Source: a virus
Strand: one strand, 5' to 3'
DNA length: 64,000 nt
Virus record (IMG/VR): IMGVR_UViG_3300032087_005124
Coordinates: 1 to 64,000 of that record
Below, piece by piece: positions 23,241 to 31,700 of this stretch. How positions within the stretch are numbered: position 1 is the stretch's first letter; each line of letters starts with the position of its first letter. The position numbers and the translations under genes are program-made. Under the pieces are notes generated by a model. It made no database searches. It had not been told where the DNA came from and worked only from the letters and a program-made list of their open reading frames with translations.

Positions 23241-23429
23241 ATGGAAGTAATTCTCAAATTAATTGAAGACAATCCTTGGTTCGGTGTTCTTACCGCCGCA
23301 ATCGCTTTAGCATCTGCAATTACAGCAGCAACTCCTACACCCAAAAAAGGTACTATTTGGGCTAAAATCTACGCTCTTATTGATTGGGCTGCGATTAACA
23401 TAGGAAAAGCTAAAGATAAAGGGGAATAA
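23241..23429 (+). CDS. small membrane protein, unknown
   Basis: A 62-residue protein with one hydrophobic segment (FGVLTAAIALASAITAA) preceded by EDNPW and followed by TPTPKKGTIWAKIYALIDW and a basic end. The NPWFG...ATPTPKKG pattern is familiar from small conserved genes of marine phages. It could be a second holin-like protein. It stands alone with its own promoter. Confidence 0.6.
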   Translation: MEVILKLIEDNPWFGVLTAAIALASAITAATPTPKKGTIWAKIYALIDWAAINIGKAKDKGE

Positions 23430-23432
23430 TCC

Positions 23433-23460
23433 TTGAATAATCTTTGTGATAGGCTATAAT
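23433..23460 (+). promoter_or_regulatory. sigma70-like promoter of the heptose operon
   Basis: TTGAAT (23433-23438) and TATAAT (23455-23460) with 16-base spacing. The ATG at 23468 follows the -10 box by 7 bases. This is the only gap upstream of the five overlapping sugar genes, so it probably drives them together. Confidence 0.6.
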
Positions 23461-23467
23461 ACTCTTA

Positions 23468-23842
23468 ATGAGTATGCAGCCTATTTTTAGCCGATTAGAA
23501 GTTCACCCCAAGGGTTGGGGAGAAGAGCTTTGGATTACCAACAATTATAAATATTGTGGTAAAATTTTACGTTTTAAACAGGGGTCTTCCTTCTCAATGC
23601 ATTATCACATTCAGAAGGAAGAAACTTGGTGTGTCACTAGAGGTAAACTAAAGTTAGAATATTTTAATTTAGAGACTTCTGAACGCCTTGAAAAAGAATT
23701 AGTAGAAGGCGACACTGTTCATTTAAAACCTTGCATCCCGCACAAGTTGACAGCATTAGAAGATTCAGATGTCTTTGAAGTCAGCACTCAACATTTCAAT
23801 GAGGACTCTTATAGAGTAGAAAAAGGCTCATCGCAGAAATGA
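23468..23842 (+). CDS. cupin (type II phosphomannose isomerase-like)
   Basis: A 124-residue single cupin domain. The metal-binding motif is H45-x-H47 ... E51 (MHYHIQKEETW) and a second His, H92, lies in IPHKL. The fold and HPKGWGEELW start resemble the C-terminal domain of mannose-6-phosphate isomerase/GDP-mannose pyrophosphorylase proteins (ManC/AlgA) and sugar-nucleotide epimerase-type cupins. It is the first gene of the heptose operon and could isomerise a sugar phosphate, but the substrate is unknown. Confidence 0.72.
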   Translation: MSMQPIFSRLEVHPKGWGEELWITNNYKYCGKILRFKQGSSFSMHYHIQKEETWCVTRGKLKLEYFNLETSERLEKELVEGDTVHLKPCIPHKLTALEDSDVFEVSTQHFNEDSYRVEKGSSQK

Positions 23843-24585
23843 AGTTTTTAGTTATAGGTGAAACTTGCAAAGACGAGTTTTGCTATGGCAAAGCTAATCG
23901 TTTGTGTCCAGAAGCTCCTGTTCCTGTATTTATACCAGATCATAATACAAGCAACTTAGGTATGGCGGCTAATGTTTATGAAAATATGCGGGCTATAGAT
24001 AACGAGACTCATAAAGATATACCTTTTAAAAATGACATAGCATTAAGTACTAATTACTGCGTTGGTTCTAAAACTAGATATATTGACATAGAATCAAATC
24101 AAATGTTTTTAAGGGTTGATACAGATAAGTATGAAGCTTGTGACAAGTTGCCAGAAAACATAGAGTCATTTGATGCCGTTATTGTTTCAGATTATAACAA
24201 AGGATATTTAACAGACTCGCAGTTAAGAGAGATTGCAAGAAGAAGCAAATTAAGTTTTTTAGATACTAAAAAACAATACAATCAAGAATGGGCTAATTTG
24301 TTTACTTTTATTAAGATAAATGATAAAGAGTACAAGGAGAATAGTTGGACACATCAAGGAGAGAATTTAATAATCACAAAAGGTTCAAAGGGTTGTTGGT
24401 ACAATAATAAAGATTATAAACTTAGCAAACCTTCAGAAGTTAGAGATGTTTCAGGCGCAGGAGATACATTTTTAGCTGCATTTGCTTATTCATATACAGC
24501 CACCAAAGATGTTGAATGCTCAATAATATATGCCCAAGATTGTTGTCAAAGAGTAATTAAAAAGAAAGGTGTTGCTACAATATGA
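23839..24585 (+). CDS. hldE1: D-beta-D-heptose 7-phosphate kinase (HldE N-terminal half)
   Basis: A 248-residue PfkB-family sugar kinase. Its start (FCYGKANRLCPEAPVPVF) matches the conserved YxGxVxRISPEAPVPVV of RfaE/HldE, followed by LGMAANVYENM. The PfkB signature is DVSGAGDTFLAAF (203 onward) with catalytic D209. It is shorter than the usual domain of about 320 residues. It would phosphorylate heptose 7-phosphate at C1 with ATP. In E. coli kinase and transferase are one protein; here they are two overlapping genes. The symbol is by analogy. Confidence 0.85.
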   Translation: MKFLVIGETCKDEFCYGKANRLCPEAPVPVFIPDHNTSNLGMAANVYENMRAIDNETHKDIPFKNDIALSTNYCVGSKTRYIDIESNQMFLRVDTDKYEACDKLPENIESFDAVIVSDYNKGYLTDSQLREIARRSKLSFLDTKKQYNQEWANLFTFIKINDKEYKENSWTHQGENLIITKGSKGCWYNNKDYKLSKPSEVRDVSGAGDTFLAAFAYSYTATKDVECSIIYAQDCCQRVIKKKGVATI

Positions 24586-25088
24586 AACATAAGAAAATAA
24601 TGACTTTTGAGGAAATAAAAAATGAAAGACTTTTCGCTAAACAGTTAGAAGAAGTAGGCATAAAAAAATTTTTTATTTTTACTAACGGTTGCTTTGATTT
24701 ATTTCATGCTGGACACGCTAGTTTGCTTAACGGGATGAAGAATGCTTGTAGTTTAAATTCTAAGTTAGTGGTTGGTATAAATGGAGATGCGAGTGTTAAA
24801 TCAGTAAAAGGTAAAGACAGGCCAATAATACCCGCTAAACAAAGAGCTTATACTGTAGCTTGTCATGAAGCTGTTGATTATGTATTTATTTTCAATACTA
24901 AAACTGTAGCTAAACAACTAAAAGAACTTCAGCCAGATTTTTGGTGCAAAGGTGGCGATTATAATGAAGATTCTTTAAATAAATCAGAGTTAAAAGCAAA
25001 AGGTAATGCTATACTAAAAGTGATACCTTTTGTAGAAAATGTAAGTACAAGTAATATAATAAGTAAAATTCATGATAAAAAGTTATAA
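24582..25088 (+). CDS. hldE2: D-beta-D-heptose 1-phosphate adenylyltransferase (HldE C-terminal half)
   Basis: A 168-residue cytidylyltransferase-fold enzyme. The nucleotide-binding motif is TNGCFDLFHAGH, with H42-A-G-H45. Also conserved are VGINGDASVKSVKGKDRPIIPAKQR (in part) and the PDFWCKGGDYNE loop of RfaE domain II. It should make ADP-D-glycero-beta-D-manno-heptose. It overlaps the kinase by 4 bases. No GmhA (sedoheptulose 7-phosphate isomerase) was recognised, so the host would supply heptose 7-phosphate. ATP as the nucleotide donor is inferred from the family. Confidence 0.85.
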   Translation: MKHKKIMTFEEIKNERLFAKQLEEVGIKKFFIFTNGCFDLFHAGHASLLNGMKNACSLNSKLVVGINGDASVKSVKGKDRPIIPAKQRAYTVACHEAVDYVFIFNTKTVAKQLKELQPDFWCKGGDYNEDSLNKSELKAKGNAILKVIPFVENVSTSNIISKIHDKKL

Positions 25089-25638
25089 AGAGATAGAAGG
25101 GTGGTTTAATTATGAGAGAGTTTATGAAGACTTTTCTAATTTTTTAAGAGACGATGATATTTTTGTTGAGATTGGAGTTTGGAAAGGTGCTTCTATTTGT
25201 TTTTTAGGAGAGAGGCTGAGTGCAAAAAATAAAAAACCAAAAATTTTTGCTGTTGACACCTTTAAAGGTAGCTCTAATGAGGAAATTCATATAGAAAAAG
25301 TAAAAGAAGCAGGAGGTTCTAATTTACCTATCTTCAACCAAAATCTTAAAGATTTAAAATTACAATCTTTGATAACTCCCATTGAAAAAACTTCAATTGA
25401 AGCCTCACAATTATTCGATGATAATAGTCTGGCAGGGGTGTTTATTGATGCAAATCATACATACGAAGAGGTAAAAAAAGATCTCGGTGCTTGGTATCCT
25501 AAGATTAAAAAAGGCGGTTGGATTACTGGGCATGACTACGTAGCTGACGTAAAAAAAGCTGTTGATGAATTTTTTTCGTATAATAAAAATCCTAAAGGTT
25601 ATAAAAATTGTAATTGGTGTTGGGCCGTGCAAGTATGA
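25072..25638 (+). CDS. class I SAM methyltransferase (Methyltransf_24 type)
   Basis: A 188-residue protein with a Rossmann core: FVEIGVWKGASICFLGERL (motif I), IFAVDTFKGSS (acidic end of strand 2), a GVFIDANHTYEEVKKDL segment and KKGGWITGHDY. These mark the Methyltransf_24/CmcI-like group that often modifies sugars. It starts within the last 17 bases of the adenylyltransferase gene and ends in an ATGA overlap. The acceptor is unknown. Confidence 0.75.
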   Translation: MIKSYKEIEGWFNYERVYEDFSNFLRDDDIFVEIGVWKGASICFLGERLSAKNKKPKIFAVDTFKGSSNEEIHIEKVKEAGGSNLPIFNQNLKDLKLQSLITPIEKTSIEASQLFDDNSLAGVFIDANHTYEEVKKDLGAWYPKIKKGGWITGHDYVADVKKAVDEFFSYNKNPKGYKNCNWCWAVQV

Positions 25639-25973
25639 AATATATTATAGACATAGATGGAACAATCTGTACACATGATAGTCCAGATACCCCTTACGAC
25701 CAAGCGAGACCGATAAAAGATAGAATACATTTTTTTAATCAATTATTTGATGCTGGTCATGAAATAGTTTATTGGACTGCTAGAGGGGGAAATAGCGGTA
25801 AAGATCACGCCTCTTTAACAAAAAAGCAGCTTGATGAATGGGGTGTTAAAAGAACAAAATTAATGATGGGTAAGCCTCCATATGATTATTGGATTGATGA
25901 TAAAGCTTACAATGTAAAAGATTTTTTTATGACTGACACGACAACGGGGGAAACAGAAACAATTACGTTATGA
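25635..25973 (+). CDS. HAD-superfamily phosphatase
   Basis: A small (112-residue) HAD hydrolase without a cap. The nucleophile motif is DIDGT (D6, D8) and a later GKPPYDYWIDDKA segment supplies Lys and acidic residues. An in-frame ATG lies at 25635, overlapping the preceding stop; an upstream extension to 25614 (MVLGRAS) is less likely. HAD proteins of this sort occur in LPS and capsule clusters. Here it could supply the GmhB step (removal of the C7 phosphate), although it is shorter than GmhB and differs from it, so that role is only a proposal. Confidence 0.7.
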   Translation: MKYIIDIDGTICTHDSPDTPYDQARPIKDRIHFFNQLFDAGHEIVYWTARGGNSGKDHASLTKKQLDEWGVKRTKLMMGKPPYDYWIDDKAYNVKDFFMTDTTTGETETITL

Positions 25974-26506
25974 TATCTAATAAAGCTAAAAGTTTATCTT
26001 CAGCAGGTCACATAACTCAGTCCTTTAAGGCAGGGACAGAGGGCCAGCAAAGATTTTATGATTCTTGCAGAGCATTAAATAAAGATATAAAGAAAACCTC
26101 AAAAGCTGATGATATTGGGAATCACACAGACTTTGTTGTAGATGGTCAAACTTTTGATGTTAAGGGTTTAAAAAAGACGCAAAAAGAGGGTAAAATTTTA
26201 CTAGAGTTAAAAAATGTTCAAGGCAAAATGGGTTGGTGCAATCATGAATTAAAGCCTGAGTGGATAGCTTTTGATTTTGGTGCATTTTTTCTTTGTGTCC
26301 GAAATACTCATCTCAGAGAGTTGGTAGAAAATAAATGCGATTGGGAGGATGAAGTATCTAAAATTAATGACGCTTTATACAAAGGATATACTAGAAAAGA
26401 TAGGAAAGATTTAATGACTGTTGTCACCCTGTTTGATGTTTTAAATACATGCGAGCATTGGTTTTTACCTTATCAGGAATATCGTTCCCCAATGGAGCTT
26501 TTGTAG
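25970..26506 (+). CDS. putative PD-(D/E)XK-fold nuclease
   Basis: A 178-residue protein. The N-terminal helix (GTEGQQRFYDSCRALN) precedes a beta segment with D54 (DFVVDG), D63-V-K65 (FDVKGLKK) and a later E79-L-K81 strand (ILLELKNV), which could form the active-site pattern of restriction-like nucleases. The C-terminal part is helical with Trp residues. It overlaps the HAD gene by 4 bases but has no obvious link to sugar metabolism. It could also be a non-catalytic family member. Confidence 0.45.
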   Translation: MISNKAKSLSSAGHITQSFKAGTEGQQRFYDSCRALNKDIKKTSKADDIGNHTDFVVDGQTFDVKGLKKTQKEGKILLELKNVQGKMGWCNHELKPEWIAFDFGAFFLCVRNTHLRELVENKCDWEDEVSKINDALYKGYTRKDRKDLMTVVTLFDVLNTCEHWFLPYQEYRSPMELL

Positions 26507-26511
26507 TGTAA
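26506..26511 (+). promoter_or_regulatory. GTGTAA motif, 23 bases before a start, within a small hairpin
   Basis: GTGTAA lies just after the 26506 stop. The surrounding GCTTTT (26497-26502) and AAAAGC (26510-26515) can pair around it. An AT-rich stretch and ATG 26535 follow without a Shine-Dalgarno sequence. Confidence 0.4.
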
Positions 26512-26534
26512 AAGCAATAAAATATATATACATT

Positions 26535-28121
26535 ATGCCGCTTCCAGTACCTAAGAATAATGAGAAAAAGAGCGACTTTATGAGTCGTTGTGTTACAAAC
26601 TTAACAGAAAAAGAAGAATTCAACGACAATAAACAGAGAGTTGCTGTTTGTATGAACATTTTCAGCGATTCTGAGTCGAAAGCATCTGTTGTTACTGGAG
26701 AAGGAGAAGATAAAAAACTTTTCTTTTCTGAGGCTGCAAATGAAAATAAAACTTTAAACAAGCCATTTAGAACTCCTAAAGGCCCAAAGAAGTTCTCTGT
26801 ATATGTAAAGAACCAAAAAGGAAACGTCGTTAAAGTTAATTTTGGAGATCCAAACATGGAGATCAAAAGAGACGATCCAAAAAGAAGAAAGGCGTTTAGA
26901 GATAGACATAGCTGCGATACAGCTAAAGATAAAACAACTCCTAGATATTGGTCATGTAAAATGTGGAGTGCTAGAAGTGTCACAAGTTTAACTAAAGGGT
27001 CAGAAGAATATGAGTGGGATGGAGAAACACTATTTGATCATGACGAGCTTTTGTCTGCTTGTCCATCATTAGCTTATGTTGATGAAATAACAGAGGAATC
27101 AGAAGCAGCAAAACGTCGTGGTCCTAAAAGCGGAGCGCAGACACCAGCAGAGCCAAGTGAAAGAAGAAAAGGTTCTAAAAGAAATCCAAAAGGTAGTGCT
27201 AAAAAAGGTGGTGGCAAAATCACATTTAGTGAAAAGACAACTAATGCACTAAAAGAAAAAGTAAAGGCTCACAATGCTAAATATTCCAAGAAGGTGACTT
27301 TAGGTCAGTTAAAGCGTGTTTATAGGCGTGGTGCTGGAGCTTTCAGCACATCTCATAGACCAAATATGAGTAGACATGGCTGGGCTATGGCTAGAGTAAA
27401 TACATTTCTTAAAATGATGAGAGGTGGAAAGGTAAAAGAGTCATACAGAAAAGCTGATCAAGATATAGCTAAAGCAGCTTATAAAGATAAGAAAGTTTAT
27501 GGCATGGATATGGATGACAAAGAAAAGACCATGTTTAAATCTTACATGAGTCATTGTATGATGACTGATGGTGAGCTTGTTGATACAAAAGGTATGGACA
27601 TGGATAAAACAATGTCTACTTGTGCAGTTCAGTACAAGAAAGATAGAGCCATGCTTATGGAAGAGAACGAGGGTAAGCTAACTGAAAAACAAAAAAGTTT
27701 GCCTAGCTGGCTTCAGAAAGAGATTCTAAAAAAACAAAAACAAAAAGAAAGTAAAGCTGCTCATCACGAAAAGAAGAAAAAATCTTATGGCGCTCCTGAT
27801 GTTATGAAGCATTACTTTGAGACTAAGGAAGAAGCTGAAAAAGATGCAGAGAAGATGGGTTTGAAAGGTATTCACACTCATAAAACTGATGATGGAAAGA
27901 CTTTGTATATGGCAGGTCCGAATCATGAGGCGTTTATGAAGCGTCATAATGAGATTTTAAAAGGGAAAGAAAAGTCTGATAGTAGTCTTTGGGAGAATAT
28001 CAGAAAGAAAAAAGAGCGTATTAAAAGAGGTTCTGGAGAAAAGATGAGAAAAAAAGGCGATAAGGGCGCTCCTACACCAGAGCAAATGGAAAGAGCAAAA
28101 GGCTCAGAGGAATCTGATTAA
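26535..28121 (+). CDS. basic, multi-domain virion-type protein
   Basis: A 528-residue highly charged protein. The first 40 residues resemble a Cys-containing helical motif (SDFMSRCVTNLTEKEEF ... VAVCMNIF). From about residue 80, KKFSVYVKNQKGNVVKVNFGDP and RDDPKRRKAFRDRHSC followed by PRYWSCKMW match a module common in phage head or protease-associated proteins. A middle helical module contains AGAFSTSHRPNMSRHGWAMARVNTF, similar to DUF5824/DUF5872-like proteins. The C-terminal third has charged Lys-rich helices. It is the first gene of the structural region. Precise role unknown. Confidence 0.6.
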   Translation: MPLPVPKNNEKKSDFMSRCVTNLTEKEEFNDNKQRVAVCMNIFSDSESKASVVTGEGEDKKLFFSEAANENKTLNKPFRTPKGPKKFSVYVKNQKGNVVKVNFGDPNMEIKRDDPKRRKAFRDRHSCDTAKDKTTPRYWSCKMWSARSVTSLTKGSEEYEWDGETLFDHDELLSACPSLAYVDEITEESEAAKRRGPKSGAQTPAEPSERRKGSKRNPKGSAKKGGGKITFSEKTTNALKEKVKAHNAKYSKKVTLGQLKRVYRRGAGAFSTSHRPNMSRHGWAMARVNTFLKMMRGGKVKESYRKADQDIAKAAYKDKKVYGMDMDDKEKTMFKSYMSHCMMTDGELVDTKGMDMDKTMSTCAVQYKKDRAMLMEENEGKLTEKQKSLPSWLQKEILKKQKQKESKAAHHEKKKKSYGAPDVMKHYFETKEEAEKDAEKMGLKGIHTHKTDDGKTLYMAGPNHEAFMKRHNEILKGKEKSDSSLWENIRKKKERIKRGSGEKMRKKGDKGAPTPEQMERAKGSEESD

Positions 28122-28132
28122 AAATTAATTTT
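28121..28132. repeat. AT-only palindrome
   Basis: AAAATTAATTTT is a 12-base palindrome immediately after the 26535 gene stop and just beyond the end of the minus-strand gene at 28135. It shares its core with the element at 21588. Confidence 0.35.
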
Positions 28133-28134
28133 AA

Positions 28135-28299
28135 TTACCTACAAGCCCCATAAATTAGGGCTGCCGCTATAATTAATAGCACTACTGTTGGTACATCATC
28201 CCAAGGGAATTTAAACTGCTTTTTAAAATCCTTGGCTTCTTTCTTTGTTCTAGGTCGCTCGCTCACTCTACTTCTTGGGTAATCTTCGTCTATGGTCAT
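28135..28299 (-). CDS. hidden small tail-anchored membrane protein, unknown
   Basis: A 54-residue frame on the minus strand. It starts ATG at 28299 and ends TAA at 28135-28137. The N-terminal half is charged (TIDEDYPRSRVSERPRTKKEAKDFKKQ) and the C-terminal half is one hydrophobic helix (VPTVVLLIIAAALIYGAC). GTGTAA lies one base upstream of the ATG. It fills most of the 299-base gap between two plus-strand genes. Charge distribution puts the N terminus in the cytosol. It has no family I can name. Coding is inferred from the clean topology and the shared upstream motif. Confidence 0.5.
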   Translation of the reverse strand: MTIDEDYPRSRVSERPRTKKEAKDFKKQFKFPWDDVPTVVLLIIAAALIYGACR

Positions 28300-28300
28300 T

Positions 28301-28306
28301 TTACAC
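28301..28306 (-). promoter_or_regulatory. GTGTAA motif on the minus strand
   Basis: On the minus strand the sequence reads GTGTAAAATG, so the hexamer ends one base before the ATG of the small minus-strand gene. This spacing is too short for a normal promoter with this start codon. Either the true start is further downstream or the motif acts otherwise. Confidence 0.35.
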
Positions 28307-28393
28307 TACTTACATCCATATGCAAGTTTGGTAAAAAAAAATACGTGTCATTTCTGTAACATGCTTTCATTTTTCGAATAAAAATTGAAATAG

Positions 28394-28399
28394 GTGTAA
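28394..28399 (+). promoter_or_regulatory. GTGTAA motif, 21 bases before a GTG start
   Basis: GTGTAA followed by an AT-rich stretch and the GTG start at 28421. No Shine-Dalgarno sequence is present in the leader. Confidence 0.4.
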
Positions 28400-28420
28400 T
28401 TATTTTATATCATTATTAAA

Positions 28421-28765
28421 GTGAAAACCATCGTAAAAAAGACTATAAAGTTTGAAACAAAGCGACACGACTTTGATAATGATTTTGCATATATTGAACA
28501 TTGGCAGAATACAACACTCAAAGATTGTTATTTTGCAGAAAAACAATATCTTTTTCCAGATGGATCGCTAAAAATAGGTGGTACTAAGTATTTTTATTCG
28601 CCTTTCTCTGGAGAAGATATAGAAAAAGAGATCAAACCCGTTAATTTTAATAAATTTAAATGGTTTGACAGATTATTTTATATAAACAGAGAAGGTGAAG
28701 TTTGCTCTATTGACCAAAAATGTGAGTTAGACAATGAATTATCTTCTGTAAATAATGAAGATTAA
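28421..28765 (+). CDS. small beta-rich protein, unknown
   Basis: A 114-residue protein with GTG start. It has alternating strands (VKKTIKFETKRHDFDNDFAYIEHW, YLFPDGSLKIGGTKYFYSPF), no membrane segment and an acidic end. It is separated from the giant fibre gene by five bases, so it is probably co-transcribed with it and may be a virion accessory. No family recognised. Confidence 0.55.
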   Translation: MKTIVKKTIKFETKRHDFDNDFAYIEHWQNTTLKDCYFAEKQYLFPDGSLKIGGTKYFYSPFSGEDIEKEIKPVNFNKFKWFDRLFYINREGEVCSIDQKCELDNELSSVNNED

Positions 28766-28770
28766 TTCTA

Positions 28771-31700
28771 ATGGGAGACTTTCAAAGAAGATTAGATAAC
28801 GGTGCAGCATCTAATGACTTAGTGCCATTTTCTCCATCTGTATCGCCTTTATATGATACAAATGGAGCTTTAAGTGGTTACAGTTATGCATTTAACCAAG
28901 GTTATGTTTTTAATAACATGGCCTCTGGGAAAACATCTCGTGAAGAATCCATCATAGCAGGGATGGATCAAGTTTACAATGTCGGAGAAAATGAAGAGGT
29001 CTCATTTAAGGTTGATGTTGTTTTAAACAAAGAAAACTTTTTAGTTGACTCTAAAGTTTTTGGAACTGGAACTGGACAATCATCTTTTCCTGCTACAACC
29101 TTTCAATATTTATTTGATGATAGTATTGAAGATACAGGTTTTATTACAGGCTATTATCCTGTATGCAAGGTTAAAGGTGGCCATATTTTAGAATTAGAAC
29201 TTAGAGATAATATACAGTTTGATAAAAGGGGATTACAGCAAATAGGCGCTACAGGGGCATCTTCAGAAGGTGAAGGAGGTATTGGGCATATTATTATAGA
29301 ATCTGGCAGAGATGATGAAACTCTTCCTACAAGATTTAGAGCTATATCAGGGGGTTCAGGAATACAAGTTAGATATGATGACACTGGAAATCCTTCAGGA
29401 AGCCCATATATAGTTATTGACACAACCAATCAGGGTCTTGGCAATTATGTAGCAAATACTAGTATAACTGGAGGTTCTACAGGAGCAAGAATTTATATCA
29501 CTGGAACTAATAGACCTCAACTATTAAGAGAACTTACAGGGGCGGCAGCAGATAGTAGTACTCAATTTTCAGAAATTTATGTTTTTGAGGAAGATAGCAA
29601 AATTGTTTTAAGCGGTCAAGTAACAGGTTTATGGACTGGAGAAAATGTTACTCAAACTGATGGGGCCACACCAGAATATATTTACTTAGATAATACGGGT
29701 CCAACTGAAAACCCTCCTAGCAAGGCGCAATTTAGAGGTATAAGAGGGAAAGCTGTTACAGAGTCTAGTGTTTCAGAAGGCAAGCAAACAGCAACCGTAA
29801 ATGTTGATGAAGTTGATGAAGTTATAGAAATATCTGTAGATTTAAGTGATTGTGTTGGTATTGGTGGTTCGGCGGCAACAAATAAGGTTATAACAGGTTC
29901 TCTTCCTACAGGTTCGATAATAGTAGGAGGCGCTCATAACTCTATTAGTGGTCACTTCAATGTAATCAGTGCGGGATCTCACAATAAAATCTCTGGAAAT
30001 GAGTTAAACTTTATTGGTGGTGGTTCAGGTAATGATGTTACTTTTAGTAGATTTTCATCTTCTCTTGGGGGTGAGAACAATGATATAAGTGGATCAAATA
30101 GATCTGTCGTATTAGGAGGTAGAAATAATCTTATACATAGTGGTGGATTTAGTTTTTTAGGTGGGGGTGACGGTAATAAAATTACTGGAAGTCAAAGTTC
30201 CTATTCTTCAATTATTGGAGGTGGAGGTAACTTAATCACTGGTTTAAATTCAGTTTTAGCTGGAGGTAATGTAAACTCTATATTTAGCGATTACTCTTTT
30301 ATAGGTGGAGGAGAATCAAATATAGCCAGTGGAGAATTTTCTATTATAGCTGGAGGAGAAGAAAATAAAACATTTAGCACTCACTCTGTAGTGCTTGGTG
30401 GCCAAGATAACACGGCTTCTGGTATTTATTCATTTGTAGGTGCTGGTAAAGAAAACAAAGTTTTAGCTGATTATGGTTTTGCTGCTGGTAGAAACTCTAC
30501 AGTACAAGAAAACCATGATGGTGCTTTTGTTTTATCAGATAGTAACACAACAGAAACTTTATCTTCTGGCGCAAATACTTTAACACTAAATTTTAAAAGC
30601 GGTGTTTTTGTTGACTCTGATAGTGGTATTTATATAAATGGTAATCCTGTACTAACAGGAGTTAGTGGATCTGAGGGAGATACTTTACAGATTGTTACTG
30701 ATAGAGGTGCGACTACAACTAATGATATAACAGCTCCTAATCTTTTTGTATTCAATAACGCAGCATTAAAAGCTAACGGCGTTGGATACCTTGAGCTAGG
30801 AAACACTGGCGGTGGAGTTATACAAGTTGGTGGAGATGGTGTAAACAGCACAATAGCACCAAGGTTCAATAACCTGAAGATACAAACATCAAGAGATTCT
30901 GATGACATAATATTTTTAGCAGGTGCTTCAACAACAGAGCTTCTTCGTCTAGATGCTTCGGCTAGTTCCATCAACGTGCCTGATAATGTTCAGTTAAATA
31001 TTGGTGCTGGCATTGACTTAATTCACAATAGTACAAATGGTTTTATAAAAAACACTGTCGGTGATCTTTACATTGAGAACACGACAAACGGAAAAGACAC
31101 AATATTTAAAAATGATAATGACTCAGGCACAGCAACCGAGCTACTTAGACTCGACGGGTCGGCTAGTTCAATCAAAGTCCCAGATGATGTCTTTTTACAA
31201 TTTGGTTCTTCAAATGATTTACAAATTTACCACACAACAACCACCAACCAAAGTTGGATATATAACAGTCAAGGGCATTTAAAATTAACTAATGCCGCTA
31301 TCAATTCTGATATAGTTTTTTCCTGTAAAGACGCAACAACTGTTAACGAGTTAATGAGACTCGATGGATCGACTAGTAATGTCGGTATAGGAACAAGTGT
31401 ACCTTCAGGAAAATTAGATGTCAATGGAGCAATTCATGCAAGAGGAGGCACAGTTGCTGGCAATACAGGAGAATCTGACACTACTAATGCAGCTATAGTT
31501 CTTCAAGATAATAACTATATTTATGGACAGACTTCTAATAATTACTTAAGAAGGATTATTGGAAAAGACTCCGCTGGAGTAATTACTGTAGGACAAGGCG
31601 AAACTTCTATTGTAAAAGAAATTTCATTTGAAGCGGGTAATCATAGTGATGGAAAATACACCTTCCATTCAGGAACTACAGAATTAGCAAGAATACAAGC

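Noticed and set aside
25970-26506. Assigning this gene to the heptose pathway because it overlaps the operon
   Set aside because: The D, DVK and ELK pattern fits a nuclease fold better than any sugar enzyme, so operon membership alone was not used.
26465-26983. 172-codon hydrophobic frame on the minus strand
   Set aside because: It lies opposite the well-supported 26535 gene and its hydrophobic composition is the expected complement of a Lys-rich plus-strand gene.
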